This document shows, in pieces, positions 23,869 to 32,632 of a stretch of DNA of 40,760 bases (its first letter is position 1; each line of letters opens with the position of its first letter). Source of the DNA: Cloacimonetes bacterium UBA3900 (lineage in GTDB: Bacteria > Cloacimonadota > Cloacimonadia > Cloacimonadales > Cloacimonadaceae); the NCBI GenBank assembly GCA_002391675.1, contig DGFM01000017.1:22428-63187 (forward strand), read 5' to 3'. A model generated the notes under the pieces. The model ran no database searches, was not told the DNA's origin, and worked only from the letters and a program-made list of their open reading frames with translations. The position numbers were made by a program, and so were the translations under genes.

Positions 23869-24447
23869 TCAGACCATGATCAAGAACCAGATCATGTTCA
23901 TGATGCCGAAGAGGAAATTGATGGCCCCAAAGAACCATAAAAGGTATTTGAAGACATACTTACGCCAATATTTCTTCAAGAAAGCGACATCAAACTTGGC
24001 GTCAAATTCATCAATCCGGTGTTCCACTCTCCATTGCTCAATCAGGTGAGGAACTGTGCGTCTGAGTATTTTGGAAGCGATTTCTTTCACCGAATCGGCA
24101 AGCAAGTTGCGGATCTTATCTTTGAGTTTTTGGGGCAGTAGAGGCCAGCCATTGACAAACTCCGCCTTTTCATAGACAACATCGCGCACTTTCTGCTCCC
24201 ATTTGCTCAGATAGCCGCTCTTATCCTGTTTGTTTTCTGCCTGTTCCAGATAATCGTGAAGCAGGTCTCTCGCTTTATTGAAGAGCCATTCACGCTTTCT
24301 CACCACGAATCCCGGGGTCAAGGGAATATGCATCCCCAGAAAATGTCTTCTTTTCTTGTTGAACAAAAACCAATCTACGGAATATAGCAGCAGGGTACCC
24401 AACAGCATATTCCAGATGATGAAACTAATAGATTTTAGAGCAATCAT
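23869..24447 (-). CDS. DUF445-like membrane protein
   Basis: A 192-residue protein with a hydrophobic N-terminal segment (about 6-26) and a C-terminal one (about 168-190, YLLWFFGAINFLFGIMNMIWF). Between them is a charged helical region. GMHIPLTPGFVVRKREWLF resembles the PLTPG...KRR signature of DUF445/YheB-type proteins. The match is by eye and partial. Function unknown; membrane-anchored. It starts immediately after the TPM gene stop (TAA then ATG) and is the last gene before the terminator. Confidence 0.65.
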   Translation of the reverse strand: MIALKSISFIIWNMLLGTLLLYSVDWFLFNKKRRHFLGMHIPLTPGFVVRKREWLFNKARDLLHDYLEQAENKQDKSGYLSKWEQKVRDVVYEKAEFVNGWPLLPQKLKDKIRNLLADSVKEIASKILRRTVPHLIEQWRVEHRIDEFDAKFDVAFLKKYWRKYVFKYLLWFFGAINFLFGIMNMIWFLIMV

Positions 24448-25242
24448 TTAAAAACCTCCTCCTGCTCCGCCTCCACCTGAACGCCCGCCTCCAAATCCAC
24501 CGAAGCCTCCGAAACCGCCGAAGCCTCCAGAGCTGCTTGAACCGCCTGAAGAACCTCCGCCTCCAAAACCGCCTCTACCGGGGCCACCGCCCGTATTCGC
24601 CGCGGCCCATAGCCACAAGAGTATCTTGCCACGGGTGAGGATGACAAGAAAGATGAAGATGATGAAGAGGACCACCAAGACGGCGCCACCTCCATCGTCA
24701 TCACTCTTTTTGGTTGACTTGCCTTGGCTGAAATCCGATACACCGGTGATGGTGACGCCTTTCTCTTTGGCAACTGCACTGATGAGCATGAGGCTGCCCT
24801 GAGTAAAAGCTCCATCCCAATCCTCGCTGCCCTTGGTGAGCATCCCTGCCATTTCTCTAAACACGCGGCTGGCATAGCTGTCTGTGATGTAAGGCTCGCA
24901 GCCATAACCAACTTCTATCCTGATCCGGCGTTCCTTGAGCCCCATGATGATGAGTATGCCTTCATCCTTCTTGTTGCCCACCTTCCACTGCTCAAAGGCT
25001 TTCACGGCGAAATCTTTCTCGTCCATGGTGCCTATGGATGCAAAGGTACCAATAGCCAGCTCCACATCCGTCTTTTCTTTGAGCTCTATACACCAGTCGT
25101 TGATCCGGATGACCGTTTCCTCGCTCAACACATTGGCAAAGTCGTTCACAAAGCCTATCGGTTCGGGAATGTCGAGCTTCGCAAACAAGCCAACCGCAAG
25201 CACAAGTAACAGGATGGTAAAAAGTTTGTTCTTATAAGTCAT
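24448..25242 (-). CDS. TPM domain protein (YgcG family) with Gly-rich C terminus
   Basis: Predicted secreted/membrane-anchored protein of 264 residues. It has a signal peptide (MTYKNKLFTILLLVLAVGLF), then a TPM domain (about 28-150: GFVNDFANVLSEETVIRIND, DEGILIIMGLKERRIRIEVGYG, with ITDSYASRVFREM). A transmembrane helix follows (about 188-205), and a tail built of Gly, Phe and Ser repeats. TPM domains occur in photosystem II repair proteins and in many uncharacterised bacterial membrane proteins. Its start overlaps the ribBA end by 11 bases. Confidence 0.88.
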   Translation of the reverse strand: MTYKNKLFTILLLVLAVGLFAKLDIPEPIGFVNDFANVLSEETVIRINDWCIELKEKTDVELAIGTFASIGTMDEKDFAVKAFEQWKVGNKKDEGILIIMGLKERRIRIEVGYGCEPYITDSYASRVFREMAGMLTKGSEDWDGAFTQGSLMLISAVAKEKGVTITGVSDFSQGKSTKKSDDDGGGAVLVVLFIIFIFLVILTRGKILLWLWAAANTGGGPGRGGFGGGGSSGGSSSSGGFGGFGGFGGFGGGRSGGGGAGGGF

Positions 25243-26464
25243 GTAAGATGTGCCCCATTTTGTCTTTCTTGGTTTTTAGGTAATCGTGGTTTTCTGCCCG
25301 GGCCTTGATCTCGATGGGAACGCGCTCGACAATCTCAATTCCATAACCCTTCAAGCCCACGATCTTTTTGGGGTTATTGGTGAGCAAGCGCATCTTCTTG
25401 ACGCCCAGGCGTTTCAGTATCTGAGCTCCAATACCATAATCACGCAAATCCGGAGGAAAGCCCAATTTGATATTGGCCTGCACGGTATCCATGCCATTAT
25501 CTTGCAGATGGTAAGCACGGATTTTATTGAGTAAGCCTATGCCTCTCCCCTCTTGCCTCATATAGAGGATCACGCCTCTGCCCTCCGCTTCGATCATCTC
25601 AAAAGCGCGGGTGAGCTGTTGACCGCAATCACAACGCAGCGAATGCAGAGCGTCTCCGGTGAGGCATTCGGAGTGCACGCGGGTGAGAACAGGCTCTTGG
25701 GGGTCAATCTCTCCCAAAACCAGAGCCAGATGGTATTCATCCGATATGGTGGAAACAAAGGTGTAGATGTCAAACTCGCCGTAAGGGGTGGGTAGCTTGG
25801 CTTTGGCAACCTGCTCCACCAAGCACTCTTTATGACGGCGGTAGCGGATGAGCTCAGCAATCGTTAAAATCTTGAAACCATGTTCCTGCGCGAAAAGGAT
25901 GAGGTCGTCCATTCTGGCCATCTCACCATCGTCGCGGATGATCTCACAGATTGCCGCCACTGGCGCTCTGCCAGCCATTTCGGCAAGGTCTACCGAAGCT
26001 TCCGTATGGCCTGCTCTTTTCAGCACTCCACCCCGCTCTGCACACAGAGGGAAGATATGACCGGGACGCACGAAGTCTTCCGCCTTGGCGTTGGGATCTG
26101 CCAAAGCCCGGATCGTGATCGCTCTCTCTGGAGCGGAAATACCGGTAGTGGTGCCGACTGCTGCATCCACCGTGATAGTAAATTTGGTGCCGTGCCTATC
26201 CGTACTGTGACGCGTCATGAGCGGAATATCCAGGCGCTTGAGCGCTTCTTCACGCATGGGCACGCAGAGGAGGCCCCGGCATTTGGTTATCATAAAGTTC
26301 ACAGCTTCGCTGGTGATGAGGTCTGCCGCCATCACGAGGTCTCCCTCATTCTCGCGGTTTTCATCATCAACAACGATCAACATCTGGCCTGAAGCGATGA
26401 TCTGAACCGCTTCATCCACTGTTACAAAAGGGTCTTGAGTATGGTTGTTGTTCATGTTATTCAT
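25232..26464 (-). CDS. ribBA: Bifunctional DHBP synthase / GTP cyclohydrolase II
   Basis: Supplies both precursors of riboflavin. Residues about 10-210 are RibB, forming 3,4-dihydroxy-2-butanone 4-phosphate: VVDDENRENEGDLVMAA, RHSTDRHGTKFTITVDA and RAGHTEASVDLAEMAG. Residues about 215-400 are RibA, opening GTP: HSECLTGDALHSLRCDCGQQ (zinc Cys), MRQEGRGIGLLNKIRAY and LRDYGIGAQILKRLGV. The length of 410 is normal. It overlaps the rluD stop by 4 bases. No other rib gene and no FMN riboswitch is visible here. Confidence 0.97.
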   Translation of the reverse strand: MNNMNNNHTQDPFVTVDEAVQIIASGQMLIVVDDENRENEGDLVMAADLITSEAVNFMITKCRGLLCVPMREEALKRLDIPLMTRHSTDRHGTKFTITVDAAVGTTTGISAPERAITIRALADPNAKAEDFVRPGHIFPLCAERGGVLKRAGHTEASVDLAEMAGRAPVAAICEIIRDDGEMARMDDLILFAQEHGFKILTIAELIRYRRHKECLVEQVAKAKLPTPYGEFDIYTFVSTISDEYHLALVLGEIDPQEPVLTRVHSECLTGDALHSLRCDCGQQLTRAFEMIEAEGRGVILYMRQEGRGIGLLNKIRAYHLQDNGMDTVQANIKLGFPPDLRDYGIGAQILKRLGVKKMRLLTNNPKKIVGLKGYGIEIVERVPIEIKARAENHDYLKTKKDKMGHILHDL

Positions 26465-27489
26465 TGTAATTCTTCTTTGAGAATAGCTTCTAAATTTAGG
26501 CTTGGTTTGTCAATAGCAAAGTTTGAATCCAGCCAAGAAAGTGTGTAGAGCATATCTTCAGGAGGCGGGGTGTGGATATCCAACTCCTTGCCGCTGATGG
26601 GATGCACAAACTCCAGCCTCCAGGCGTGTAAGGCCTGACGTCGCAAGTGGTTAATCAAGAGCTCGGAGACTTTCCGCTTCATATTTGGAGGTACAATTGA
26701 GTGCACTCTGGCGCGTGTATTATAGAGTAAATCCCCCAAAAGAGGATGCCCCAGATGATCGAAATGCACGCGGATCTGATGCATCCTGCCAGTCTCCAAA
26801 TCCACTGCCAACAGGGCAAAGAAATCAAAATAATGCAGCACCTTGTAGTGCGTGATGGCTTGCCTGCCTTGATTTGAAACGCACATCTTTCTGGGGTTGC
26901 TGATGGAGCGCCCGATATTGGTGATGATGGTTCCCTCGGCTTCATCAGGAACGCCACAGCAGACGGCAAGGTAGGTCTTCTTCACCTCTCTGTGAGCAAA
27001 CATATCGTTGAGCTTACTTTGTGCCATATCGTTCTTGGCGATGATCATCAAGCCGCTGGTACCGCTGTCCAAGCGATGCACAATGCCGGGCCTGTCTGCC
27101 GCTCTGCCGCTGGAAAGATTGTCCTTGAAGTGAAAGAGCATGGCGTTCACCAGCGTGTCTTTGGGATTGCCAAAACCCGGATGCACGATCATGCCGGCAG
27201 GTTTGTTTATCACGGCCAGGTCGTTATCCTCATACACTATATCCAGAGGGATATCCTGGGGCTCAAGCTCATGAGGTTCAGGCTCCGGCAGATTGATAAA
27301 AACCTCATCCCCCGCTTCCAGGAGATAGCTCTTTTTCACCGGGATCTGGTTTACCAGGATGCGGTCTTGCTCTATCAGTTTTTCTACAAAGGAGCGGCTG
27401 TAGAGCTCCTGTATCCTCAGCCCGCTCAGGTATTTATCCAGCCGACGAGGCTTGTCTTCTTCAAATACTATCTTGATCTGCTGCCGCAT
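26461..27489 (-). CDS. rluD: RluD-type 23S rRNA pseudouridine synthase
   Basis: Isomerises uridine to pseudouridine in large-subunit rRNA. The 342 residues begin with an S4 RNA-binding domain (RRLDKYLSGLRIQELYSRSF). The catalytic domain has GIVHRLDSGTSGLMIIAKND with the catalytic Asp, then RMHQIRVHFDHLGHPLLGD. The ATG at 27489 lies inside the end of the upstream HAMP/PAS gene (29-base overlap in another frame). RluD is the best name, but RluA-family paralogues cannot be excluded. Confidence 0.9.
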   Translation of the reverse strand: MRQQIKIVFEEDKPRRLDKYLSGLRIQELYSRSFVEKLIEQDRILVNQIPVKKSYLLEAGDEVFINLPEPEPHELEPQDIPLDIVYEDNDLAVINKPAGMIVHPGFGNPKDTLVNAMLFHFKDNLSSGRAADRPGIVHRLDSGTSGLMIIAKNDMAQSKLNDMFAHREVKKTYLAVCCGVPDEAEGTIITNIGRSISNPRKMCVSNQGRQAITHYKVLHYFDFFALLAVDLETGRMHQIRVHFDHLGHPLLGDLLYNTRARVHSIVPPNMKRKVSELLINHLRRQALHAWRLEFVHPISGKELDIHTPPPEDMLYTLSWLDSNFAIDKPSLNLEAILKEELQ

Positions 27490-28216
27490 CGTGAATAATA
27501 TCTATTACAAAAACCGCACCCGTGGCAAAGCCTTTACGGTCGCGGATGATTGAGCCATTGATTATGGCTTGGGGGTCGTTGGCGTCTCCCTTCACCTTTT
27601 CATTGTAGAGGTTCTTCCCGTGTCTGAGTGCCAAACTGATGGTGTTGAATAGCCTGGAATCAAAGATATCGTTGAGGATGAATTCATTGATGTTGTCAGA
27701 TTCGTTGAGGATGGGATACATCACGCGCAGCCTGTCGTTACAATAGGCCACCTCGCCTGATGTACCGACGATCAGCACGCCCTGAGGCAGGATGTTGATG
27801 AGCTGGTTGATTCTTTGATGGTGCTCAAAGATCTTGTCTGCCTTCACTTGATCGAAGCGCATGATGATTTTGATCATCTTGTCCAAGGCAAGAATCAGCC
27901 GCAGGCTGTCGGCATCCTGGTCGTAGGTGCTGAAGTCTATATCTATCTTATAATCTCCCTGCGAGATCTGCTCAATCAAGTCTTCCACCTCTTTGAGCGA
28001 CTTGCGCAGCTTGTAGGGCAGATAGTAGAGCATAATGATGAAGACCACAAAGATCACAAACAAGAAGATGATGAGGATGGTCTGCAGGTCGTTTACCAAG
28101 TTGCCGAGTTTACTGGCATTGTTGAGGGTGATGAAGACCAACACCGTTTGCAGTACCACCAGCGCCAGCATCAGCAGCATAGAGATTTGGAAACGTCTTT
28201 TGAATGACTTCTTCAT
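27461..28216 (-). CDS. Membrane protein with HAMP- and PAS-like regions, no kinase
   Basis: A 251-residue sensor-like protein. Two transmembrane helices (about 10-32 and 45-67) bracket a very short external loop. A HAMP-like linker follows (about 68-120, LRKSLKEVEDLIEQISQGDYKI), then a helix and a PAS-like domain (about 138-245, INILPQGVLIVGTSGEVAYCNDRL). No histidine kinase, cyclase or methyl-accepting region follows. Placed just after trkA and trkH, it may sense something for K+ uptake; this is inference. Its end overlaps rluD by 29 bases. Confidence 0.75.
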   Translation of the reverse strand: MKKSFKRRFQISMLLMLALVVLQTVLVFITLNNASKLGNLVNDLQTILIIFLFVIFVVFIIMLYYLPYKLRKSLKEVEDLIEQISQGDYKIDIDFSTYDQDADSLRLILALDKMIKIIMRFDQVKADKIFEHHQRINQLINILPQGVLIVGTSGEVAYCNDRLRVMYPILNESDNINEFILNDIFDSRLFNTISLALRHGKNLYNEKVKGDANDPQAIINGSIIRDRKGFATGAVFVIDIIHDAAADQDSI

Positions 28217-28218
28217 GC

Positions 28219-28923
28219 TTACTCCTTCCTGCCGCCGGTATCGTAGATGAGTTTATCCACGTTGCCTTTGGCGCCCAGCAAGATCAAGACGTCTCCCTCA
28301 TTGATGACATCGTTGGCGCCGGGCATATCATTTAGACGGTTTTCAACGACATTCTCCCCCTCTTCCGTGACGGAGAGATACTTGTATTTGATGGCAATCA
28401 CATTGATGCCCCTATTGAGTGGCAAGGATAGCTCCTGCAGGGTCTTGCCCACAAATTCTGCAGGTGCGATGAGCTCGATGATGGTGTGACCACTGGAGAG
28501 GTTGATGTATTCCAGGATGTTTGTGGAGATCAGCTTCTTTGCCAGCTGGTTGCCGACAATCTCTTCCGGAAGCAGTACGTGCTGCACTCCAATCAGCTCC
28601 ATGATGCGCCCATGCAAGCGGTCCTCCACCTTGGAGTAGATCATGCTCACGCCAATCTTTTTGAGAATGGCTGCGGTGAGGATGCACTCCTGGATATCGC
28701 TTCCTATGCCGATGATCACGGCATCCATCTCGTTCAAGTTGAGTGTGCGCAGAGCAGTTTCGTCTGTGCTGTCCATACACACGGCGTTGGCTACCTTGGA
28801 GCTCACTTCATCTATCAAGTCTTGCTTTCTATCGATAGCAAGCACTTCCATGCCATATTCTGCCAGGATGGTGGCAACGGTCATCCCAAACCTGCCCAAT
28901 CCGATTACAGCGTATCTGGCCAT
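28219..28923 (-). CDS. trkA: Trk/Ktr potassium uptake regulatory subunit (RCK protein)
   Basis: Cytoplasmic gating subunit of the TrkH channel. The 234-residue form has one RCK_N Rossmann domain (about 1-135, VIGLGRFGMTVATILAEYGMEVLAIDR with the GxGxxG nucleotide site) and one RCK_C domain (about 140-230, GKTLQELSLPLNRGINVIAI). This is the short KtrA layout, half of the duplicated E. coli TrkA. It lies 13 bases after trkH. Confidence 0.94.
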   Translation of the reverse strand: MARYAVIGLGRFGMTVATILAEYGMEVLAIDRKQDLIDEVSSKVANAVCMDSTDETALRTLNLNEMDAVIIGIGSDIQECILTAAILKKIGVSMIYSKVEDRLHGRIMELIGVQHVLLPEEIVGNQLAKKLISTNILEYINLSSGHTIIELIAPAEFVGKTLQELSLPLNRGINVIAIKYKYLSVTEEGENVVENRLNDMPGANDVINEGDVLILLGAKGNVDKLIYDTGGRKE

Positions 28924-28936
28924 ATATTCTCCTTAT

Positions 28937-30628
28937 TTATCCGATTGCGATCTTCTCTTCGGCATAGCTCAGGTTCACTGTGCCCTGCCTGACCGCAAAA
29001 GCGTAAATCAATGTAAGCGGGCCGATGCGACCTACATACATGAGTAATGATATCAACAGTTTACCCAGGGTACTCAGCAAGGGAGTGATCCCGGTGGAAA
29101 GCCCCACGGTACCAAAGGCAGAAACTGCTTCAAACATGAGATCCTCAAAGGAAAAGGGTTCCAGCAGCAAAAGGAAAAACAACACGATAAAGATAATCGT
29201 GGCAGAAAGAACTACCAGGGACGTTGCTTCTCGCGAGTTGCTGTTGGGAATCCTGCGGTTGAAGATGCTCAAATCCCGAGTTCCTTTAAACATTCCTTTT
29301 ATCGAGAGGACAAGCACGGCAAAAGTGGTGGTCTTGATACCACCCCCGGTGGAGCCGGGTGAAGCTCCGATGAACATCAGAAACATGGTAATCAGCAGCG
29401 AAGCTCTGCACAGGGCACCGTTGTCTATCGTATTGAAGCCGGCGGTCCTGGTGGTAACGCTCTGAAACCATGATGCCAAAATCCTATTGCTAACGCTGAA
29501 TCCCTTCATGGCGCCATTGTATTCCGTGAAGAAAAAGGTGAGCGCCCCAAAAACCAGAAGCAAAGCGGTAACCAGTAACACGATCTTACTGTGCAGCGCC
29601 AGCTTGCGCACTTTGCTCTTGCGGAAAATATAGTGTTGAAGATCTATGATCACGTTAAAACCTAAGCCACCCAGGATGATGAGCCCCGTGATGCCGATAT
29701 TGACGATATAATCCCCCACATAGGCGCTTAAGTTGCCTGGCAGAGGTGATATGCCCGCATTACAAAATGCGCTCACAGCATGAAAGATGCTGTAGTAAAA
29801 AGCCTTCATGGGTGGGTAGTCCATGCTAAAGCGTATATACAAAAATGCGGCACCCAGGCTCTCAATAATCAAGGTGACAAACATGGTGTTCTTGAGCAAG
29901 TTCAGAACATTCAGGCTCTGACTGCCGCCTACCACTTTATAGATGGCACTTTCCAGCTTTATGGTCAGCCTCTGCCCCAAGACTATGGCAAAAGCGGTAG
30001 AGATGGTCATCAATCCCAGCCCACCGACCTGTATCAGGAGCAGAATAACGATCTGCCCAAAGAGGCTGAAGTAACTCCCCACATCCACCACCACCAGCCC
30101 TGTTACACAAGTGGCAGAAGTAGCGATAAAGAGGGCATCCACGGGTGCTGTCACTTTACCCTGTGCGGATGAAGCAGGCATCATCAAGAGTATGGTACCC
30201 AAGAAGATCACCAAGATAAAGCTCAACATCACAGTGACAGGTGGGTTTCCGGTTAACAGCTTGTAAAGACGTCCGTCAAAAGCCCTGAAGAGCAGGAACT
30301 GTATGATATACCAAGTCTGCCTGATCAGCAGGAAAAACACCACAAATTTGGCATTGTAAAAGATCAACAGAAAGCCCATTACCAGGATGAATACATCAAA
30401 AAGGATGAGCCCCTTTTGCTTCTTTTCTCCCGGATTGACCACACGGTTGAAGATAGTGAGCATCAAGACCGCTAAGTTTGCCCAGGCTGTAAAATACTCC
30501 ACTTGGGTGTAATCAGCATAATAGGAAATAACGGGCTCGAAAAACAAAACCAAAAAGCTCCAGACGGCCAATACGTAGGCCAGTATTTCCACTTTGGCAA
30601 GCAGACTGCGAGCTTTGGAGGTGTTCAT
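28937..30628 (-). CDS. trkH: TrkH/KtrB-type potassium transporter with N-terminal membrane extension
   Basis: Membrane pore of a K+ uptake system. The 563-residue protein has the four pore repeats with selectivity-filter glycines: SATCVTGLVVVD, SAFCNAGISPLP, TRTAGFNTID and SAFGTVGLSTGITP. The TrkH core begins at about residue 125 (LTGNPPVTVMLSFILVIF). Before it lie about 120 extra residues with some four hydrophobic helices, absent from the shorter KtrB-type proteins. It starts immediately after the adk TAA and is followed by trkA. Confidence 0.94.
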   Translation of the reverse strand: MNTSKARSLLAKVEILAYVLAVWSFLVLFFEPVISYYADYTQVEYFTAWANLAVLMLTIFNRVVNPGEKKQKGLILFDVFILVMGFLLIFYNAKFVVFFLLIRQTWYIIQFLLFRAFDGRLYKLLTGNPPVTVMLSFILVIFLGTILLMMPASSAQGKVTAPVDALFIATSATCVTGLVVVDVGSYFSLFGQIVILLLIQVGGLGLMTISTAFAIVLGQRLTIKLESAIYKVVGGSQSLNVLNLLKNTMFVTLIIESLGAAFLYIRFSMDYPPMKAFYYSIFHAVSAFCNAGISPLPGNLSAYVGDYIVNIGITGLIILGGLGFNVIIDLQHYIFRKSKVRKLALHSKIVLLVTALLLVFGALTFFFTEYNGAMKGFSVSNRILASWFQSVTTRTAGFNTIDNGALCRASLLITMFLMFIGASPGSTGGGIKTTTFAVLVLSIKGMFKGTRDLSIFNRRIPNSNSREATSLVVLSATIIFIVLFFLLLLEPFSFEDLMFEAVSAFGTVGLSTGITPLLSTLGKLLISLLMYVGRIGPLTLIYAFAVRQGTVNLSYAEEKIAIG

Positions 30629-31264
30629 TTAATAACCTTTCTTGCTGAGATGATCCCTGATGTCCTCAAAGATTTCCTGCTCGCTGCGCGCAGCATTCAC
30701 CTTGTAGAGGAGGCCCAAATCTTCAAAGTAGTCGATGAGCTGATGCGTCTGCTCAAAGTACTGTTCAAATCTTCTATGTATCGCTTCCGGTGTATCATCT
30801 GCGCGCATCTCCAGCTGGGTTCCGCAGACATCACAGACACCGTCCACTTTGGGTTTCTTGGAAAAGATATTATAGTTTGCAGCGCACTCAGGGCATACTC
30901 TCCTGGAGCTGATGCGCTTAATCGCTTCTTCTTCTGACAGGTCCAAAAAGTAAACCTCTTGAACCTCAAAATAGTGCACCAGGTAGTCTGCCTGAACGAT
31001 GGTGCGCGGGAAGCCATCAAAGATGATTCCGTCTACATGATCTTGCAGAATGCTTTCCAGGAGATCAAAGATCACATGATCATCCACCAGAGCACCAACT
31101 GATATGATGTCTTCCACCTTGCTGCCGAGTTTTGTATTCCTGGCCACATGGTCTCTCAAGAGGTCTCCCATATTGATGTGACTATAGCCCAGAGCCTCGC
31201 TTAAACGCTTGGCTTGAGTGCCTTTGCCACTTCCCTGGATACCAAATAATACTATACATTGCAT
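30629..31264 (-). CDS. adk: Adenylate kinase
   Basis: Interconverts ATP + AMP and 2 ADP. In 211 residues: P-loop GIQGSGKGTQAKRL (8-21), the AMP site INMGDLLRDHVA and DGFPRTIVQADYL, and a zinc-type lid with RRVCPECAANYN...CDVCGTQL (four Cys), followed by RADDTPEAIHRRFEQY. The Gly-Ile-Gln in the P-loop replaces the common GPPGAGKGTQ. An AGGCGG precedes the ATG. Confidence 0.96.
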   Translation of the reverse strand: MQCIVLFGIQGSGKGTQAKRLSEALGYSHINMGDLLRDHVARNTKLGSKVEDIISVGALVDDHVIFDLLESILQDHVDGIIFDGFPRTIVQADYLVHYFEVQEVYFLDLSEEEAIKRISSRRVCPECAANYNIFSKKPKVDGVCDVCGTQLEMRADDTPEAIHRRFEQYFEQTHQLIDYFEDLGLLYKVNAARSEQEIFEDIRDHLSKKGY

Positions 31265-31309
31265 AAAAACCGCCTTTTATGGGACACTGGTTCTACCTTC
31301 CTAAATATG

Positions 31310-31693
31310 TCAAGAATTCGTTTTCTCAATCACCACAAACGCCGTGGCATAGTCTTTCTCATGGCTGATGCTGAGATGGATTTTCCCTATAGCCTGCTCA
31401 TGGGCAAAAGCCTTGGTATCATTGTGAAGTACCACATAAGGAGCCGAATCTTCAGGCTTGATAATCTCGATATTTTGCCAGTGCACGCGCTCATCCCAGC
31501 CCGTTCCCAGAGCTTTCATCACCGCTTCTTTGGCGGCAAAGCGCGCCGCATAGGATTGGTATTTTGCCGCCCTGGATTCACAGTATTGGATTTCCGCCTC
31601 AGTGAAGAGCTTTTCAGCCACGCGGGCGTTTTGCTCCATGCTCTTCTGCAGGCGTGCCACCTTCACTATATCTGTACCAATGCCATAAATCAT
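31310..31693 (-). CDS. acpS: Holo-[acyl-carrier-protein] synthase
   Basis: Transfers 4'-phosphopantetheine from CoA to acyl carrier protein. The 127 residues are standard: MIYGIGTDIVKVARL with the Mg-binding Asp, FTEAEIQYCESRA, AARFAAKEAVMKALGTG and the C-terminal HLSISHEKDYATAFVVIE. It overlaps the ogt stop by 4 bases (ATGA) and is translationally coupled to it. Confidence 0.96.
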   Translation of the reverse strand: MIYGIGTDIVKVARLQKSMEQNARVAEKLFTEAEIQYCESRAAKYQSYAARFAAKEAVMKALGTGWDERVHWQNIEIIKPEDSAPYVVLHNDTKAFAHEQAIGKIHLSISHEKDYATAFVVIEKTNS

Positions 31694-32151
31694 CTGTTAC
31701 CTTCCAGTTTCAAGAGCATCTCTTTGATGTTCAATCCGCCCCCAAAACCAGTGAGCTTGCCATCTGCACCCACCACTCTGTGACAGGGGATGATCAGGGG
31801 CAGAGGATTGGCTGCCATTGCGGCTCCCACGGCTCTTGCCGCCTTGGGTGAACCTGCTTTGGCTGCGACTTCTCCATAGGACAGCGTCTCACCATAAGGG
31901 ATATTTCTGGTCACTTCATAGACCTTTGCCCTAAAAGGTGTTGTCTCCAGCATATATGGCAATTCCAAACATTTGCTTTTACCGCTGATGTAGTCATCTA
32001 TCTGGTTGAGATAGGGATGCTTTGTGCCCAGATCTATCTGAGGGTCTTGCGGCTGGACAAATTCTATTTCCACCACATCTTCCCCTGCTATGCGGATGCG
32101 CAGAGCCAATGAGTCTTTACGGTAGTATATGCTTTGAGTTTTACTTGGCAT
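31690..32151 (-). CDS. ogt: Methylated-DNA--protein-cysteine methyltransferase
   Basis: Suicide repair of O6-methylguanine in DNA. In 153 residues the helix-turn-helix segment ETLSYGEVAAKAGSPKAARAV leads to the active-site IPCHRVVGADGKLTGFGGG. The N-terminal part (about 1-65) is the short Ogt-type domain without an Ada regulatory module. It is the first gene of the minus-strand unit downstream of the rplS terminator. Confidence 0.94.
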   Translation of the reverse strand: MPSKTQSIYYRKDSLALRIRIAGEDVVEIEFVQPQDPQIDLGTKHPYLNQIDDYISGKSKCLELPYMLETTPFRAKVYEVTRNIPYGETLSYGEVAAKAGSPKAARAVGAAMAANPLPLIIPCHRVVGADGKLTGFGGGLNIKEMLLKLEGNR

Positions 32152-32205
32152 GGTTTATATGCTCCTTGAGGGTAAAAGCCGTGTATTGATCATCCATGAT
32201 TTGGT

Positions 32206-32242
32206 AAAAAGAGCCCGCCTCGTGCAGTGCATGAGACGGGCT
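32206..32242 (-). terminator. Intrinsic terminator of the rpsP-rplS operon
   Basis: On the minus strand AGCCCGTCTC (32242-32233) pairs with GAGGCGGGCT (32221-32212), a 10-bp stem with one G-U, followed by CTTTTT. It lies about 20 bases after the rplS stop. Confidence 0.9.
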
Positions 32243-32261
32243 TGTTTTGATATTTAAGCAA

Positions 32262-32627
32262 CTATGCGGTAAATCTGCGACGTTCCTTGATCCTTGAAGC
32301 TTTCCCTTTGGCGTGGCGCAGATAAAAGAGCTTAGCTCTGCGAACTCTGCCAAAGCGAACGATTTCAAGCTTGTCGATATTGGGTGAATGCTGAGGGAAA
32401 ATCCTCTCCACGCCGATACCGCTGGATACTTTTCGCACTGTGAAGGTCTTGGATACACCAGCCCCGCGTTTCTGGATCACTATGCCCTGAAACACTTGGA
32501 TGCGTTCTTTGCCACCTTCTTTGATTTTATAGTGGACTTTAACGGTATCGCCGACGCGATACTCGGGAAAGTCGGTCCTGAATTGGTCTCTGCCAACTTG
32601 TTGCAGAATATCCATGGTTCCTCCCAT
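32262..32627 (-). CDS. rplS: 50S ribosomal protein L19
   Basis: Structural protein at the 30S-50S interface. The 121 residues have the family pattern: FRVGD-type FPEYRVGDTVKVHYKIKEGGKERIQVFQGIVI, the signature-like GIGVERIFPQHSPNIDKLEI and RRAKLFYLRHAKGKASRIKER. It is the last gene of the S16-TrmD operon and is followed by a terminator. Confidence 0.98.
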   Translation of the reverse strand: MGGTMDILQQVGRDQFRTDFPEYRVGDTVKVHYKIKEGGKERIQVFQGIVIQKRGAGVSKTFTVRKVSSGIGVERIFPQHSPNIDKLEIVRFGRVRRAKLFYLRHAKGKASRIKERRRFTA

Positions 32628-32632
32628 ATATA

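Noticed and set aside
25232..26600. FMN riboswitch ahead of ribBA
   Set aside because: ribBA overlaps rluD by 4 bases, so no leader exists, and no RFN-like element is seen upstream.
32141..32458. A 105-codon minus-strand frame overlapping rplS
   Set aside because: It lies in another frame across the rplS end and its terminator and has no family features.
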